Source of the DNA: UBA2589 sp038120095
GTDB taxonomy: Bacteria > Gemmatimonadota > Gemmatimonadetes > Longimicrobiales > Gaopeijiaceae
Length of the DNA stretch: 64,000 nt
Direction: 5' to 3'
Assembly: GCA_038120095.1 (NCBI GenBank)
Contig: JAYOKZ010000017.1
Span: forward strand, 1-64,000
This document shows positions 52,735 through 62,858 of the stretch, one piece after another (the first letter of the stretch is position 1; every line of letters begins with the position of its first letter). A program made the translations under genes and the position numbers. The notes under the pieces are model-generated. The model ran no database searches. It worked only from the letters and a program-made list of their open reading frames with translations, and was not told the origin of the DNA.

Positions 52735-55139
52735 ACGTCTCCGTCCGCTGGCTCAGGGATCTCGTGCCGGGTCTCGAGGGGACGCCGGAGGAGCTGTCGG
52801 AGCACCTCGCCCTGCGCGGTGCCCCGGTCGATTCCGTGACCTCGCCCGGGGAGGACCTGCGCGACATCATCATCGGCCGGGTGATCCGGGCGCAGCAGCA
52901 CCCAAACGCCGACCGCCTTCGTGTCTGTGAAGTGGACAATGGGTCGGAGGTCGTTCAGATCGTGTGCGGTGCTCCGGTCGTGAAAGAGGGGGCGTTCTAC
53001 CCGCTCGCACCCGTCGGTGCCGTTCTGCCAGGAGACTTCCGGATCAAGAAGTCCAAGATCCGCGGCGAGGTGTCGGAAGGGATGCTGTGCTCCGCTCGCG
53101 AGTTGGGATTGGGGGATGATCACTCGGGGATCATGGAGCTGGAAGGCGATTTGAAACCGGGTGCGTCGTTTGTCGTGTCGGTGGGGCTCGACGACGCGAC
53201 CCTCGACGTGGAGGTCACAGCCAATCGAGGGGACCTTCTGTCTCATGTCGGGGTGGCTCGGGAGCTTGCGTCTCAGGCTGAGGGGCGGGTCGAACTGCCG
53301 GCACTGCCGGGCGCGGCTGCGGTGGACCCCGCGTACATCGTCGCTGCGCCAGCGGTGGCCCACGATGATGTGTCCGTTCAGATCGACGACCCGGACCTCT
53401 GCAGCCGATATCTGGGTGCCGTGATCCGTGGAGTGGAGATCGGACCGTCACCGTCGTGGCTTCAGGAGCGCCTGCGGGGGGCTGGGGCGCGTCCGATCAA
53501 CAATGTGGTCGACGCCACGAATTATGTCCTGCTCGAGCTCGGCCAGCCCATGCACGCCTTCGATCTGAATCGATTGAACGGGCGTTCCATCATCGTCCGG
53601 CGTGCGTCAGAGGCCGAGGGGGAGTTCATCACCCTGGATGGCGAGAAGCGCGCGATCACGCCGGAGATGCTGATGATTTGCGACGGGAGTGGCCCCGTCG
53701 CGCTCGCCGGGGTGATGGGTGGGCAGAACTCCGAGGTCGACGTCCAGACCGTCGACGTGCTGCTGGAGTGCGCGCTCTTCGAACCGAAATCCATCAGGGC
53801 CACGCGCCGCGCGCTCGTCATGTCTACGGACGCCTCGTATCGGTACGAGCGGGGTGTCGACCCCGAGGGAATGCGGATGGCCATGGAGCGCTGTATCCAG
53901 GTGATTCTCGCGACTGCGGGGGGACAGCTCGACGGCCCGATTCTGGATTGTTGTCCCTCTCCGTTCGCGAGCTCGGTAGTGGAGTTACGGCTGGCGAGGA
54001 TCGAGCGTCTGCTGGGAGTAGGCTTTAGCGGCGAGTACGTCGAGTCCCTCCTGCGGCCGCTGGGTTTTCAGGTGGAGGGTGAGGCCGAGGGGGTGATGCG
54101 CGTCCGAGTGCCCGGATTTCGCTCCTACGATGTGACACGCGAGGTGGACCTGATCGAGGAAGTTGCCCGGTCGCACGGGTTCGACAACTTCCCGGATTCG
54201 CTGGGACCCCAGCGCCCGTCGTCCATACCCGACCACCCGCTTTTTCAGTTGGAAGACCGTCTTCGCAAGGCGTTGGTCGCCTGCGGGCTCTTCGAGACGC
54301 AGACGCCCGCGTTCTGTCCCGAGGGGGAAGGGGAGGTCGAGGTCGCGAACCCGCTCACGACCACGGAGCCCTTCCTGCGCAGTGCCCTGATCCCAGCACT
54401 TGTTCGCCGCGCCGAATACAACCTGGCCAGAGGCAATCGGGACGTCCGGCTCTTCGAGCTGGGGACATCCTTTCGCAAGGCCGGTCCGGGCGAACCGCCT
54501 CTGGAAGAGCCCCACCTTGGAGTCGTTCTCACGGGTCGTCGCGAGCCCCCGCACTGGTCGCGAAAAGAGGAGTTCGTCGACATTTGGGACCTCAAGGCGC
54601 TGGTGGAGGATGTCGTGCGCCGAGTCTACGCGACGAGCGCGTTCGTCGAGCAGGGACGACCTCCCGTGGCCACGCTGGACGATCCGGACTGCCTGGTCGT
54701 CCGCCACCGCTCGGGAAGAGTCGTAGGCCATGCGGGGCGTGTGGCGGATGAGGCGTGTGACGTACCGGTGTGGGCGTCGGAGCTCTGGGCCTTCGAGCTG
54801 ACGCTCCCCTCGACACCGTCTGCCGCCCCCTCGGTGACAGTCAACCCACTTCCGCACTTCCCGGCCAGCGAGCGGGACCTGGCCCTCCTTGTGCCGGGTG
54901 AGGTACGGGCGGGCGCTGTATCTGAGGCGATACGCCAGCACGGGGGCGAGGAACTCGAGAGTATCGAAATCTTCGACCTCTATGCGGGGGACGGAGTCCC
55001 CGAGGGTTACCGGTCACTGGGGTTTCGCTTGCGCTTCCGGTCGCCGACCCGAACCCTGAAGGACAAGCAGGTGGACAGGAGTGTGAGGGCCGTTCTTACC
55101 CGACTCGAGGAGGGTCTCGGTGTCACAGCCCGGGGATAG
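52731..55139 (+). CDS. pheT: Phenylalanine--tRNA ligase beta subunit
   Basis: 802 residues, the usual length. It contains the N-terminal tRNA-binding OB domain (GRVIRAQQHPNADRLRVCEVD...VVCGAPVV), B3/B4 editing domain (LLELGQPMHAFDLNRL), B5, the catalytic-like fold (ASERDLALLVPGEVRAG) and a C-terminal anticodon-binding FDX-ACB domain (SLGFRLRFRSPTRTLKDKQVD). It forms the alpha2beta2 enzyme with PheS. Its last 20 bases are shared with the next gene's start. Confidence 0.97.
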   Translation: MNVSVRWLRDLVPGLEGTPEELSEHLALRGAPVDSVTSPGEDLRDIIIGRVIRAQQHPNADRLRVCEVDNGSEVVQIVCGAPVVKEGAFYPLAPVGAVLPGDFRIKKSKIRGEVSEGMLCSARELGLGDDHSGIMELEGDLKPGASFVVSVGLDDATLDVEVTANRGDLLSHVGVARELASQAEGRVELPALPGAAAVDPAYIVAAPAVAHDDVSVQIDDPDLCSRYLGAVIRGVEIGPSPSWLQERLRGAGARPINNVVDATNYVLLELGQPMHAFDLNRLNGRSIIVRRASEAEGEFITLDGEKRAITPEMLMICDGSGPVALAGVMGGQNSEVDVQTVDVLLECALFEPKSIRATRRALVMSTDASYRYERGVDPEGMRMAMERCIQVILATAGGQLDGPILDCCPSPFASSVVELRLARIERLLGVGFSGEYVESLLRPLGFQVEGEAEGVMRVRVPGFRSYDVTREVDLIEEVARSHGFDNFPDSLGPQRPSSIPDHPLFQLEDRLRKALVACGLFETQTPAFCPEGEGEVEVANPLTTTEPFLRSALIPALVRRAEYNLARGNRDVRLFELGTSFRKAGPGEPPLEEPHLGVVLTGRREPPHWSRKEEFVDIWDLKALVEDVVRRVYATSAFVEQGRPPVATLDDPDCLVVRHRSGRVVGHAGRVADEACDVPVWASELWAFELTLPSTPSAAPSVTVNPLPHFPASERDLALLVPGEVRAGAVSEAIRQHGGEELESIEIFDLYAGDGVPEGYRSLGFRLRFRSPTRTLKDKQVDRSVRAVLTRLEEGLGVTARG

Positions 55140-55449
55140 CGAGGAGCGAGAGGTAGCCGTACTCGAACGACTGGAGAGGGCTGTGGCGGGACTCGTCGCG
55201 GCGCTCGAAGAAGCGTACGAGCGGGTCGCGGAGGCTGAGGTCCGCGTGGAGGAGGTCGAGGCCAGGAATTCCGAGATGACGCAGATGGTTGAGCGCTTCA
55301 CGGAGCGCCCCGCTGACGCTCACGACCTCGTTGCGCGCTTGAAGTCCATCGAAGCCGAGAATGCGGACCTCAAGACCCGCTTGGAGCGGGGAAAAGAGGG
55401 AGTTGACCGTATGATCGCGAGGATTCACTTCCTGGAGAATCAGGGATGA
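55120..55449 (+). CDS. Short coiled-coil protein upstream of zapA
   Basis: A 109-residue protein, GTG start inside the end of pheT. It is almost all heptad-like helix (ERLERAVAGLVAALEEAYER, then VEEVEARNSEMTQMVERF, ENADLKTRLERGKEGVDRMI) and ends LENQG. By form and by its place before zapA it resembles ZapB/division-linked coiled-coil proteins, but no catalytic motif is present. It overlaps zapA by 4 bases. Confidence 0.65.
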   Translation: MSQPGDSEEREVAVLERLERAVAGLVAALEEAYERVAEAEVRVEEVEARNSEMTQMVERFTERPADAHDLVARLKSIEAENADLKTRLERGKEGVDRMIARIHFLENQG

Positions 55450-55739
55450 GCGAGTCAACCTCCGTGACGGTCCGGATTGCGGGAGAGGAGCATACCATCC
55501 GGTCGAGCGCCGAGCCCGAACACACCCGGGCATGCGCGCGCCTTGTAGACGACCGTATTCATGAAATCCGTCTCGCGGTCGGCGGCATCGAGGTTCACAA
55601 GGCCGCCATTCTCGCAGCTCTCTCCATCGCGGACGACCTCCTTCACGCTCGGCAGGAGGTGGTGGGATCCAGGGCGGTTCTTGCCGACAAGGTTGAGGCA
55701 CTCGCGGTCCGACTCGAGGGTCTCGTGCCTCCGAGCTAG
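55446..55739 (+). CDS. zapA: Cell division protein ZapA
   Basis: 97 residues with the ZapA pattern: TSVTVRIAGEEHTIRSSAEPE, then LVDDRIHEIRLAVG and AILAALSIADDLLHARQEV followed by a coiled coil. It bundles FtsZ filaments. In many bacteria it lies near rny or a 6S RNA gene; rny follows here after 149 bases. Confidence 0.88.
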   Translation: MSESTSVTVRIAGEEHTIRSSAEPEHTRACARLVDDRIHEIRLAVGGIEVHKAAILAALSIADDLLHARQEVVGSRAVLADKVEALAVRLEGLVPPS

Positions 55740-55888
55740 GATGATGCTGGTCGCCGGGTGATCGGCTTGCCAACGCGGACATTGGCACCCTATCGTGCGG
55801 CGGTTTCACGAGACGAAGGGTCATCCGACCGGGGCGACCCCTCTTCCATTGCTCACCTGCGGCCTTTTGGCCGATTCGGAGTGAATAC

Positions 55889-57463
55889 ATGATCACCCCG
55901 CCTTTGTTGTTGGCGGCGGGGGTCGGACTCGTTCTGGGATTGTTCTCCGGGTTCGTGCTTGCGAGGAACCGCGCACGGGCTCAGCTGGAAGTTGAAAAGC
56001 AGAAGGGACAGGACGAGGCCTCCCGCATCCTACAGCGGGCCGAACGTGAGGCGGACAACGCACGGAAGGCCGGAGAACTCGCAGGCCGCGAAGAGGGATT
56101 TCGTCTCCGTGCGGCCTGGGAGAGAGAAGAGGATCGGCGCCGCGAGGAGATCGAGCGCGCCGAGCGGCGCGCTGAGGAACGTTCTGACGCGCTGGACCGC
56201 CAGTTCGAGCGATTGAATGTTCGGGACAACGAACTCGACGCACGCGCCGACGCCCTCGCCACACAGGAATCGGCGATCGAGCGCCGGGCCGAGGGCATCG
56301 CGAGCCGCGAACTCGAGGCGAGCAGGCGACTCGAGCAGTTGGCCGGGATGAACGAGGCCGAGGCGCGGGCCGAGATCATCGCCGATCTTCAGGATGCAGC
56401 GCGAGCCGAGGCTGCCAATACGTTGCGCGAGATCAAGGAGCAGGCCCACAAGGAGGCGGACCGTGAGGCGCGGAAGATCGTCGCCCTGTCGATCCAGCGC
56501 ATGGCAGCGGACCTGACAGCCGAGACCACGGTCTCGGTGGTGCAACTCCCTTCCGAGGAGATGAAAGGCCGAATCATCGGACGCGAGGGTCGCAACATTC
56601 GATCCTTCGAGCAGGTCACCGGTGTGGATGTGATCATCGACGATACACCGGAGGCCGTCGTGCTCTCCTCCTTTGACCCGGTACGTCGCGAAACCGCGCG
56701 AATCGCGCTGGAGAGACTGGTCGAGGACGGGCGTATCCATCCGGGGCGCATCGAGGAGGTCGTCGAAAAAGCCGCCGTGGAGGTCGAGCAGGGCATGGTG
56801 GAGGCCGCGGAGGAAGTTCTGTACGAACTCGGCCTGCACAACGTGCACCCCGAGATCGTCAAGACGCTCGGGCGCCTCCGGTTCCGGACTTCATACGGCC
56901 AGAATCAGCTGCAGCACGCCCGGGAGGTTGCCCTTCTTGCCGCAAACATGGCGGCCGAGATGGGACTCGACGTTCAGGGCACCAAACGAGCAGCGATCCT
57001 GCACGACGTCGGCAAGGGTATGACGCACGAGCACGAGGGTACCCACGTGGAGCTCGGGTATCGCCTGTGCAAGAAGCACAACGAGACGCCTCTGGTCCTC
57101 AATTCGATCAGGGCGCATCACGACGAGGAGCCACATTTCTCTGCCGAGAGCTTTCTTGTCACGGCGGCCGATGCCATCAGCGGTTCTCGGCCCGGGGCCC
57201 GCCGAGAGATGTTCGACGGGTATGTAAAGCGTCTGGAAAAGCTCGAAGAACTGGCCATGGAGCAGGATGGCGTCTCGCGCTGTTTTGCCATTCAGGCTGG
57301 CCGGGAATTACGTGTAATGGTGGAACCCGAGGCGGTCGATGATGGCCAGATCGCTCAAATTTCGGAGTCGGTCGCGCGACGGATCGAAAGCGAGTTGCAG
57401 TACCCCGGGCAGATCAAGGTGGTGGTCGTGCGGGAGACTCGTGCGGTCGACTTTGCGCGTTAG
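55889..57463 (+). CDS. rny: Ribonuclease Y
   Basis: 524 residues. An N-terminal membrane helix (LLLAAGVGLVLGLFSGFVLA) is followed by a very long Glu/Arg-rich coiled coil (about 25-200), a KH domain (SEEMKGRIIGREGRNIRSFE, VIIDDTPEAVVLSSFDP) and an HD domain (LQHAREVALLAANMAAE, ILHDVGKGMTHE, IRAHHDEE). It makes endonucleolytic cuts in mRNA decay at the membrane. Confidence 0.96.
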   Translation: MITPPLLLAAGVGLVLGLFSGFVLARNRARAQLEVEKQKGQDEASRILQRAEREADNARKAGELAGREEGFRLRAAWEREEDRRREEIERAERRAEERSDALDRQFERLNVRDNELDARADALATQESAIERRAEGIASRELEASRRLEQLAGMNEAEARAEIIADLQDAARAEAANTLREIKEQAHKEADREARKIVALSIQRMAADLTAETTVSVVQLPSEEMKGRIIGREGRNIRSFEQVTGVDVIIDDTPEAVVLSSFDPVRRETARIALERLVEDGRIHPGRIEEVVEKAAVEVEQGMVEAAEEVLYELGLHNVHPEIVKTLGRLRFRTSYGQNQLQHAREVALLAANMAAEMGLDVQGTKRAAILHDVGKGMTHEHEGTHVELGYRLCKKHNETPLVLNSIRAHHDEEPHFSAESFLVTAADAISGSRPGARREMFDGYVKRLEKLEELAMEQDGVSRCFAIQAGRELRVMVEPEAVDDGQIAQISESVARRIESELQYPGQIKVVVVRETRAVDFAR

Positions 57464-57539
57464 ATTCTGACGCGTTGTTGCTACCGTCAGCGTCTGTCCG
57501 CAGGAGCGGGACGGACCCTTCCCTTATCATCGACGATTC

Positions 57540-58433
57540 ATGACTCAGATCATATCCGGGCGCGATATCTCAGAAGAGATTCGGGCTGAATTGAAGGAGC
57601 AGGTCGCGGCGCTTCACCGGACGCACGGCGTTACGCCGGGGCTTGCGACGGTGCTGGTGGGTGCAGACCCCGCGTCTCAGATGTATGTGGGCATGAAGAA
57701 CAGAGCCGCGCATGCCATGGGGATCCATTCCGAGCAGATCACCCTCGATGCGGACACCTCGGAGGACGAGCTTCTGGGCGTCGTCGAGGGGTTGAACTCG
57801 AACCCGGAGATCCATGGGATTCTCGTGCAGCTTCCTCTGCCGGGACACATCGACGAGGCGAGGGTCATCGAGGCGATCGATCCACTGAAGGACGTAGACG
57901 GATTTCACCCAGTCAGTGTCGGCCGCCTTCAGACGGGGTCGGGGGAGTACTTCGCGCCATGCACGCCGGCAGGTGTGGTCGAGATGCTCCTGCGGTCAGG
58001 CCACGACCCGTCCGGGAAACATGTCGTAGTCGTGGGGCGGTCGAATATCGTAGGCAAGCCGGCTGCCGCTCTCCTCATGCGCAAAGGCGCGGGAGGCAAC
58101 GCGACCGTGACGATCGCCCACTCCCGGACCCCGGATCTCGGCGCGGTGACACGCTCGGCGGATATCCTGGTGGTCGCGATGGGACGACCCGAGATGATCA
58201 CGGGGGACATGGTGTCCGAGGGGACCGTCGTGATTGACGTCGGGACCAACCGTGTCGAGGACCCCTCCCGCGAGAAAGGCTACAGGGTGTGCGGGGATGT
58301 GCTCTTCGACGAAGTGAAGGTGAAGGCGTCTGCGATCTCACCGGTTCCCGGAGGGGTCGGACCCATGACCATCACCATGCTGCTGTCCAACACTGTGAAG
58401 TCGGCGGCGTTGAGCGTCGGAGCGTCGGTCTGA
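57540..58433 (+). CDS. folD: Bifunctional methylenetetrahydrofolate dehydrogenase/cyclohydrolase
   Basis: 297 residues. Lys-containing YVGMKNRAAHAMGIHS, QLPLPGHIDE, KDVDGFHPVSVGRLQ, PCTPAGVVEMLL, the NADP loop VVVGRSNIVGKPAAALLM and PGGVGPMTITMLLSNTV are all present. It interconverts one-carbon folates. xseA follows 3 bases later with a TTG start. Confidence 0.97.
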   Translation: MTQIISGRDISEEIRAELKEQVAALHRTHGVTPGLATVLVGADPASQMYVGMKNRAAHAMGIHSEQITLDADTSEDELLGVVEGLNSNPEIHGILVQLPLPGHIDEARVIEAIDPLKDVDGFHPVSVGRLQTGSGEYFAPCTPAGVVEMLLRSGHDPSGKHVVVVGRSNIVGKPAAALLMRKGAGGNATVTIAHSRTPDLGAVTRSADILVVAMGRPEMITGDMVSEGTVVIDVGTNRVEDPSREKGYRVCGDVLFDEVKVKASAISPVPGGVGPMTITMLLSNTVKSAALSVGASV

Positions 58434-58436
58434 CCC

Positions 58437-59726
58437 TTGTCGGATGACCTGAGTCTCGGCCTCTTCGAAGAAGAGCAGGACGAGTCGACGAAGCCGGCAC
58501 AGCCGCCGGTACCTGAGGTTCGGGTCTGGTCGGTCTCCCAGGTCAATCGTGCGGTCAAAGGTCTCCTGGACGCGAATGTCGAGTCGCTGTGGATCGGCGG
58601 AGAAATCGGCCAGTGGACGCGGTCTCGGGCGGGGCACTGTTACTTCACCCTGAAGGATGAGCGTGCGCAGCTGAGGTCGGTGATGTTCGCTCGGGAGGCG
58701 TCGTTCCTTCCCACGGATCCTGATGAAGGAATGAAGGTGCGTTGCTACGGCGACCTGACGCTCTACGAAGCCAGGGGTGACTACCAGATGGTGGTCCGCC
58801 GTGTCGAGGCCGATGGAGCGGAGGGGCTCTGGCGAAAGGCCTTCGAAGAGCTGCGAGTGTTACTCGAACGGGAGGGCTTGCTGGCGGCCGAGCGGAAACG
58901 GGCGCTGCCCCGGTACCCGAAGACGATCGGGGTGGTCACGTCCCCTACGGGAGCCGCCTTGCGGGACATTCTCGCGGTGCTGGGGCGCAGAGCCCCGTGG
59001 GTGAGGGTGCTCGTAAGCGGGGCCCGGGTGCAGGGGCAGGGTGCTTCGACCGAAGTTGCCCAGGCAATCGAACGCCTCGTAACCCATGCCGCTCCCGACG
59101 TCATCATCGTGGGGAGAGGCGGGGGGTCGCTGGAGGATCTGTGGGCGTTCAACGAAGAGGTTCTGGCCCGAGCGATCACCGAGTGTCCGATCCCTGTCGT
59201 GTCCGCGGTGGGACATGAGGTCGATGTCACCATCTCGGATCTCGTCGCGGACGCGCGGGCTCCCACACCCTCGGCAGCGGCCGAGTTGGTCGTTCCGGAC
59301 GGGGTTCGGCTGCTGGCCCGCGTGCGTGAGGGCCCTCAGCGACTGGGGCGCGGACTGCGCCGGGCTTCGGAGAGGCGACGCCGGGAAGTGTCCCAGCAGC
59401 TCGCGCGCCTCGCTCGGGCGATGGAACTAAGGGTCCGACCGGCCCGCCAGACGCTGGACATGGGTGCGCGGTCGCTGGAGACGGAGCTGCGTCAGCGGAT
59501 CGAGCGGCAGCAGGCTGCGCTCGCGGGGTTCGCGGGCAGACTGGAGGCGCTGTCTCCCCTGGCGACACTGGCCCGAGGGTATTCCGTGGCGCGAACACCG
59601 GAAGGAGAGGTGCTGCGACGTCGAAGAGACTTTCATGCAGGTCGGCGCTTTCATCTGCGACTGATGGACGGTTCCGTTGTCGCGGAGGCGATCGAGCAGA
59701 TCGAAGACAAGGTGGAAGAGAGATGA
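58437..59726 (+). CDS. xseA: Exodeoxyribonuclease VII large subunit
   Basis: 429 residues, TTG start. N-terminal OB fold (VWSVSQVNRAVKGLLDANVE, GEIGQWTRSRAGHCYFTLKD), then the catalytic region with PKTIGVVTSPTGAALRDIL, IIVGRGGGSLEDLWAFNEE and SAVGHEVDVTISDLVADARAPTPSAAAEL, and a helical C-terminus with ARGYSVART. With XseB it degrades single-stranded DNA. Overlaps xseB by 4 bases. Confidence 0.96.
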   Translation: MSDDLSLGLFEEEQDESTKPAQPPVPEVRVWSVSQVNRAVKGLLDANVESLWIGGEIGQWTRSRAGHCYFTLKDERAQLRSVMFAREASFLPTDPDEGMKVRCYGDLTLYEARGDYQMVVRRVEADGAEGLWRKAFEELRVLLEREGLLAAERKRALPRYPKTIGVVTSPTGAALRDILAVLGRRAPWVRVLVSGARVQGQGASTEVAQAIERLVTHAAPDVIIVGRGGGSLEDLWAFNEEVLARAITECPIPVVSAVGHEVDVTISDLVADARAPTPSAAAELVVPDGVRLLARVREGPQRLGRGLRRASERRRREVSQQLARLARAMELRVRPARQTLDMGARSLETELRQRIERQQAALAGFAGRLEALSPLATLARGYSVARTPEGEVLRRRRDFHAGRRFHLRLMDGSVVAEAIEQIEDKVEER

Positions 59727-59956
59727 CGGACGACCAGAAGGAAGACATCACGCTGGAGGCGAGGCTCGAACGGCTCGAGTCCATCCTTGCGCGTATGGAA
59801 TCGGACGGCGTCGACCTCGACGAGGCGCTGCGGCTCTTCGAGGAGGGGGTGACGCACGTGCGGGAAGCGGAGCAGGTCCTCACGGCCACGGAGCTTCGAG
59901 TGGAGGAACTTCTGAGCGACGGAGTCGTCCGCATGCTCGATGGTGACGAGGCGTGA
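59723..59956 (+). CDS. xseB: Exodeoxyribonuclease VII small subunit
   Basis: 77 residues with the family helices ITLEARLERLESILARME and VDLDEALRLFEEGVTHV followed by AEQVLTATELRVEEL. Overlaps xseA and the next gene by 4 bases each. Confidence 0.93.
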   Translation: MTDDQKEDITLEARLERLESILARMESDGVDLDEALRLFEEGVTHVREAEQVLTATELRVEELLSDGVVRMLDGDEA

Positions 59957-60870
59957 ACGACGTGGAGGGGGTCGATGTCAGCGCGTTGCTGGCTCGTGAG
60001 CTTCCGCGGGTCGACGCCGCGCTGGAGCGGGCCGTGCTCGCCATCGAGGGTCGCTCCGATGTAACGCCCGATGTTGCTCAGGCCATCCGCCACGGGGTCA
60101 TGACCGGAGGCAAGCGCCTGAGGCCCACTCTGTGCGCCACAGCCTACACCGCGTCGGGTGGTGTCCCTTCGGATGAGGTCTATGACCTTGCATGTTCACT
60201 TGAGATGATCCATGCCTACTCCCTGATGCATGACGACTTGCCGTGCATGGACAACGCGGAGCTCAGGCGGGGACGGGCCACCACACACATCGTTCATGGA
60301 GAGGCCGTCACGACCCGCGCCGCAGCTGCGCTGATTCCCCTCTCGGCGATTCAGGCTCTCGTGGCGGCCCGCGCTCTCGGCTGTACGGAACGCAGGGCGC
60401 GCGACGTCGTACGCCTCCTCATGCAGGCTGCCGGCGCCGGCGGGATGGTAGGTGGCCAGTGGGCAGACCTCCTGGGCGAGGGACGTGCCCTCGGTTTCGA
60501 GGACTTGAGCGCGCTGCATCGGATGAAGACAGGGGCGCTGCTTGCCGCCTCCCTGGAGATCGGCGCGGTCGCGGCAGGGGCGGCCGAGCGCCTGAGAGCC
60601 GGCCTCCTGGAGTTTGGACGGGCGATCGGACTCGCGTTTCAGATAGCCGACGACATCCTCGATGCGACCGCCAGCGTCGAGGAGCTGGGCAAGAACCCAA
60701 GTGATGTCGAACTGGACAAATCGACCTATGTGGCTCTGTTCGGCATCGATGAGGCTCGAGCGCGGGCCGGATCGGAGATTGAGCGGGGGCTAGCTGCGCT
60801 CTCCTCGACGGGGGTCGGGCCATCCGATTTGGCTGCGCTCGCACGTTTTATGGTGGAGCGGGGTAGGTGA
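59953..60870 (+). CDS. ispA: Farnesyl/geranylgeranyl diphosphate synthase
   Basis: 305 residues, GTG start. First motif DDLPCMDNAELRRG with YSLMH just before it (Tyr at -5, typical of short-chain bacterial FPP-type enzymes), GGKRLRPTLC, LHRMKTGALLAASLEIGA and second motif LAFQIADDILD. It condenses IPP and allylic diphosphates. It lies next to dxs, as in the xseB-ispA-dxs order of many bacteria. Confidence 0.93.
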   Translation: MNDVEGVDVSALLARELPRVDAALERAVLAIEGRSDVTPDVAQAIRHGVMTGGKRLRPTLCATAYTASGGVPSDEVYDLACSLEMIHAYSLMHDDLPCMDNAELRRGRATTHIVHGEAVTTRAAAALIPLSAIQALVAARALGCTERRARDVVRLLMQAAGAGGMVGGQWADLLGEGRALGFEDLSALHRMKTGALLAASLEIGAVAAGAAERLRAGLLEFGRAIGLAFQIADDILDATASVEELGKNPSDVELDKSTYVALFGIDEARARAGSEIERGLAALSSTGVGPSDLAALARFMVERGR

Positions 60871-60949
60871 GTAAGGACCGGGCTGACCGGCACGGTCCAT
60901 GCACCTATCTTTCGCTGTTGGAACGGATTCGACCCAAGGAGTGATCCGG

Positions 60950-62857
60950 GTGTCCATTCTGGATCAAATCAGATATCCCGCCGACCTGCGGGCGCTCGAC
61001 AAGAAACGGCTGCCCGAGGTCGTCAAGGCGGTCCGGGACAGGCACATCGACGTGGTCGCCGAGAAGGGTGGCCATTTCGGTGCCAGCCTCGGGGTGGCGG
61101 AACTGACCGTAGCTCTTCACTACGTGTACGACACGCCTCGCGACCAATTGGTCTGGGACACCGGGCACCAGGCATACATCCACAAGATCCTGACCGGGCG
61201 CAACGATGCGTTGCCGTCGATCCGTACGCGGCACGGTCTGGCTCCCTTCTGTCGCCGGGATGAGTCAGAGTACGATGCGTTCGGGGCAGGGCACGCCTCC
61301 ACCTCGATCTCGGCCGCCTGGGGAATGGCAGTCGGTCGGGACCTCAATGAGGAGGACTTCGACGTCCGCGCCATCATCGGCGACGGGGCCATGGGCTGTG
61401 GCCTCGCGTACGAAGCGCTGAACAACGCGGGTCACACGGGGCGGGATTTCGTCGTCGTACTGAACGACAACGACATGTCCATCGCCCCGGCTGTGGGCGC
61501 GATGAACAAATATCTGACGGGAATGATCACGAACCCTGCGTATAACAAGGTTCGTCAGGTCGTGAAGGAGGTGCTCCACCGAACGCCGGGTGCAGTCGGA
61601 GACGTCATGGAAGAGGTGGCGGGCCGGATGGAGGAGTCGTTCAAGCACCTGATCACGCCCGGTCTGATCTTCGAAGAGCTCGGATTCAAGTACGTGGGCC
61701 CCGTCGATGGCCACGATGTGGTCAAGCTGGTGGACACCTTCCGGCGCGTGAAGAAGATGAAGGGAACGGTCCTCGTGCATGCGCTCACCCAGAAGGGAAA
61801 AGGGTTCAGTCGAGCCGAGGACGACCCCTGGTGGGGGCATGCTCCCGGGACCTTCGACAAGATGACCGGCGAGGTTCCCAAGAAATCCGCAGGCTTGCCC
61901 CGATACCAGAAGGTGTTCGGGACGGGCCTGATCGAACTTGCCGATGCCGATCCGAAGGTCGTCACAATCACGGCCGCAATGCCGGATGGGACCTCGACGG
62001 ACATCTTCGCCAAGGCCCATCCCGAGCGATATTTCGACGTGGGTATCGCCGAAGGCCACGGCGTGACCTTTGCGGCTGGCCTCGCGACTCAGGGCGTGAA
62101 GCCGATCGTCGCGATCTACTCCACGTTTCTTCAGCGGGCCTATGACAACATCGTCCACGATGTTGCCCTGCAGGGGCTTCCCGTCGTTTTCGGGATGGAT
62201 CGGGCCGGGATCGCGGGGGAAGACGGCCCGACGCACCACGGCGTCCTGGATATTCCCTACATGCTCTCCATTCCTGGAATGACGGTGACCGCCCCGAAGG
62301 ACGGAGCGGAGATGCTCGCACTGCTTCGGCTGGGGACTCAGCAGTCCGAAGGCCCGTGGAGCGTCCGATGGCCGCGTGCCTCCGTTCCCGAGGAGGTGCC
62401 GCACCTCAGTGAGATAGAGCATCTCGAACCGTACTCCTGGGAAGTGCTCCGAAACGGCGGGGACGTGGTGTTGTTGGCGACCGGGACCATGGTCCTGAGT
62501 TCGCTCGAAGCCGCGGAGGAACTGGGTAGCAGCGGGATCGCCGCGACGGTGGTCAACTGTCGTTTTCTAAAGCCGTACGATCGCGCCACCTTCGAGAAAA
62601 TGGTCCGTTCGCATCCGTTGGTGGTGACGTTGGAGGAGGGGCAGGTCTCGAATGGTTTCGGCGCCTTCATGGCGAGGGAGATCCTCGAGATGGATCTGGA
62701 GCGTCAGCCGCGGGTCGCCACCGTGGGTATTCCGGACGACTACATCGATCACGGTAGCCGGGACGGCCTTTTGGAAGAACTGGACCTTCATCCGGCCGGG
62801 ATCGCCCGTCGCGTGACCACACTGGTCCGTCGCGGAGCCCGGTTGGAAACCGCCTGA
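60950..62857 (+). CDS. dxs: 1-deoxy-D-xylulose-5-phosphate synthase
   Basis: About 635 residues. GTG 60950 (SILDQIRYPADLRAL) is preceded by GGAG eight bases away; 60899 and 60941 are longer alternatives. Visible: GGHFGASLGVAELTVALHYV, WDTGHQAYIHKILTGR, the TPP motif GDGAMGCGLAYEALNNAG...NDNDMSIAPAVG, and the transketolase core GIAEGHGVTFAAGLA, DRAGIAGEDGPTHHGVLD. First step of the MEP isoprenoid pathway, feeding the prenyl synthase upstream. nadK starts one base after the stop. Confidence 0.96.
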   Translation: MSILDQIRYPADLRALDKKRLPEVVKAVRDRHIDVVAEKGGHFGASLGVAELTVALHYVYDTPRDQLVWDTGHQAYIHKILTGRNDALPSIRTRHGLAPFCRRDESEYDAFGAGHASTSISAAWGMAVGRDLNEEDFDVRAIIGDGAMGCGLAYEALNNAGHTGRDFVVVLNDNDMSIAPAVGAMNKYLTGMITNPAYNKVRQVVKEVLHRTPGAVGDVMEEVAGRMEESFKHLITPGLIFEELGFKYVGPVDGHDVVKLVDTFRRVKKMKGTVLVHALTQKGKGFSRAEDDPWWGHAPGTFDKMTGEVPKKSAGLPRYQKVFGTGLIELADADPKVVTITAAMPDGTSTDIFAKAHPERYFDVGIAEGHGVTFAAGLATQGVKPIVAIYSTFLQRAYDNIVHDVALQGLPVVFGMDRAGIAGEDGPTHHGVLDIPYMLSIPGMTVTAPKDGAEMLALLRLGTQQSEGPWSVRWPRASVPEEVPHLSEIEHLEPYSWEVLRNGGDVVLLATGTMVLSSLEAAEELGSSGIAATVVNCRFLKPYDRATFEKMVRSHPLVVTLEEGQVSNGFGAFMAREILEMDLERQPRVATVGIPDDYIDHGSRDGLLEELDLHPAGIARRVTTLVRRGARLETA

Positions 62858-62858
62858 C

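Noticed and set aside
55740..55888. 6S RNA between zapA and rny
   Set aside because: 6S RNA lies after zapA in Proteobacteria and ATCGGC/GCCGAT brackets the spacer, but at 149 bases it is short, and I could not find the long stem and central bubble.
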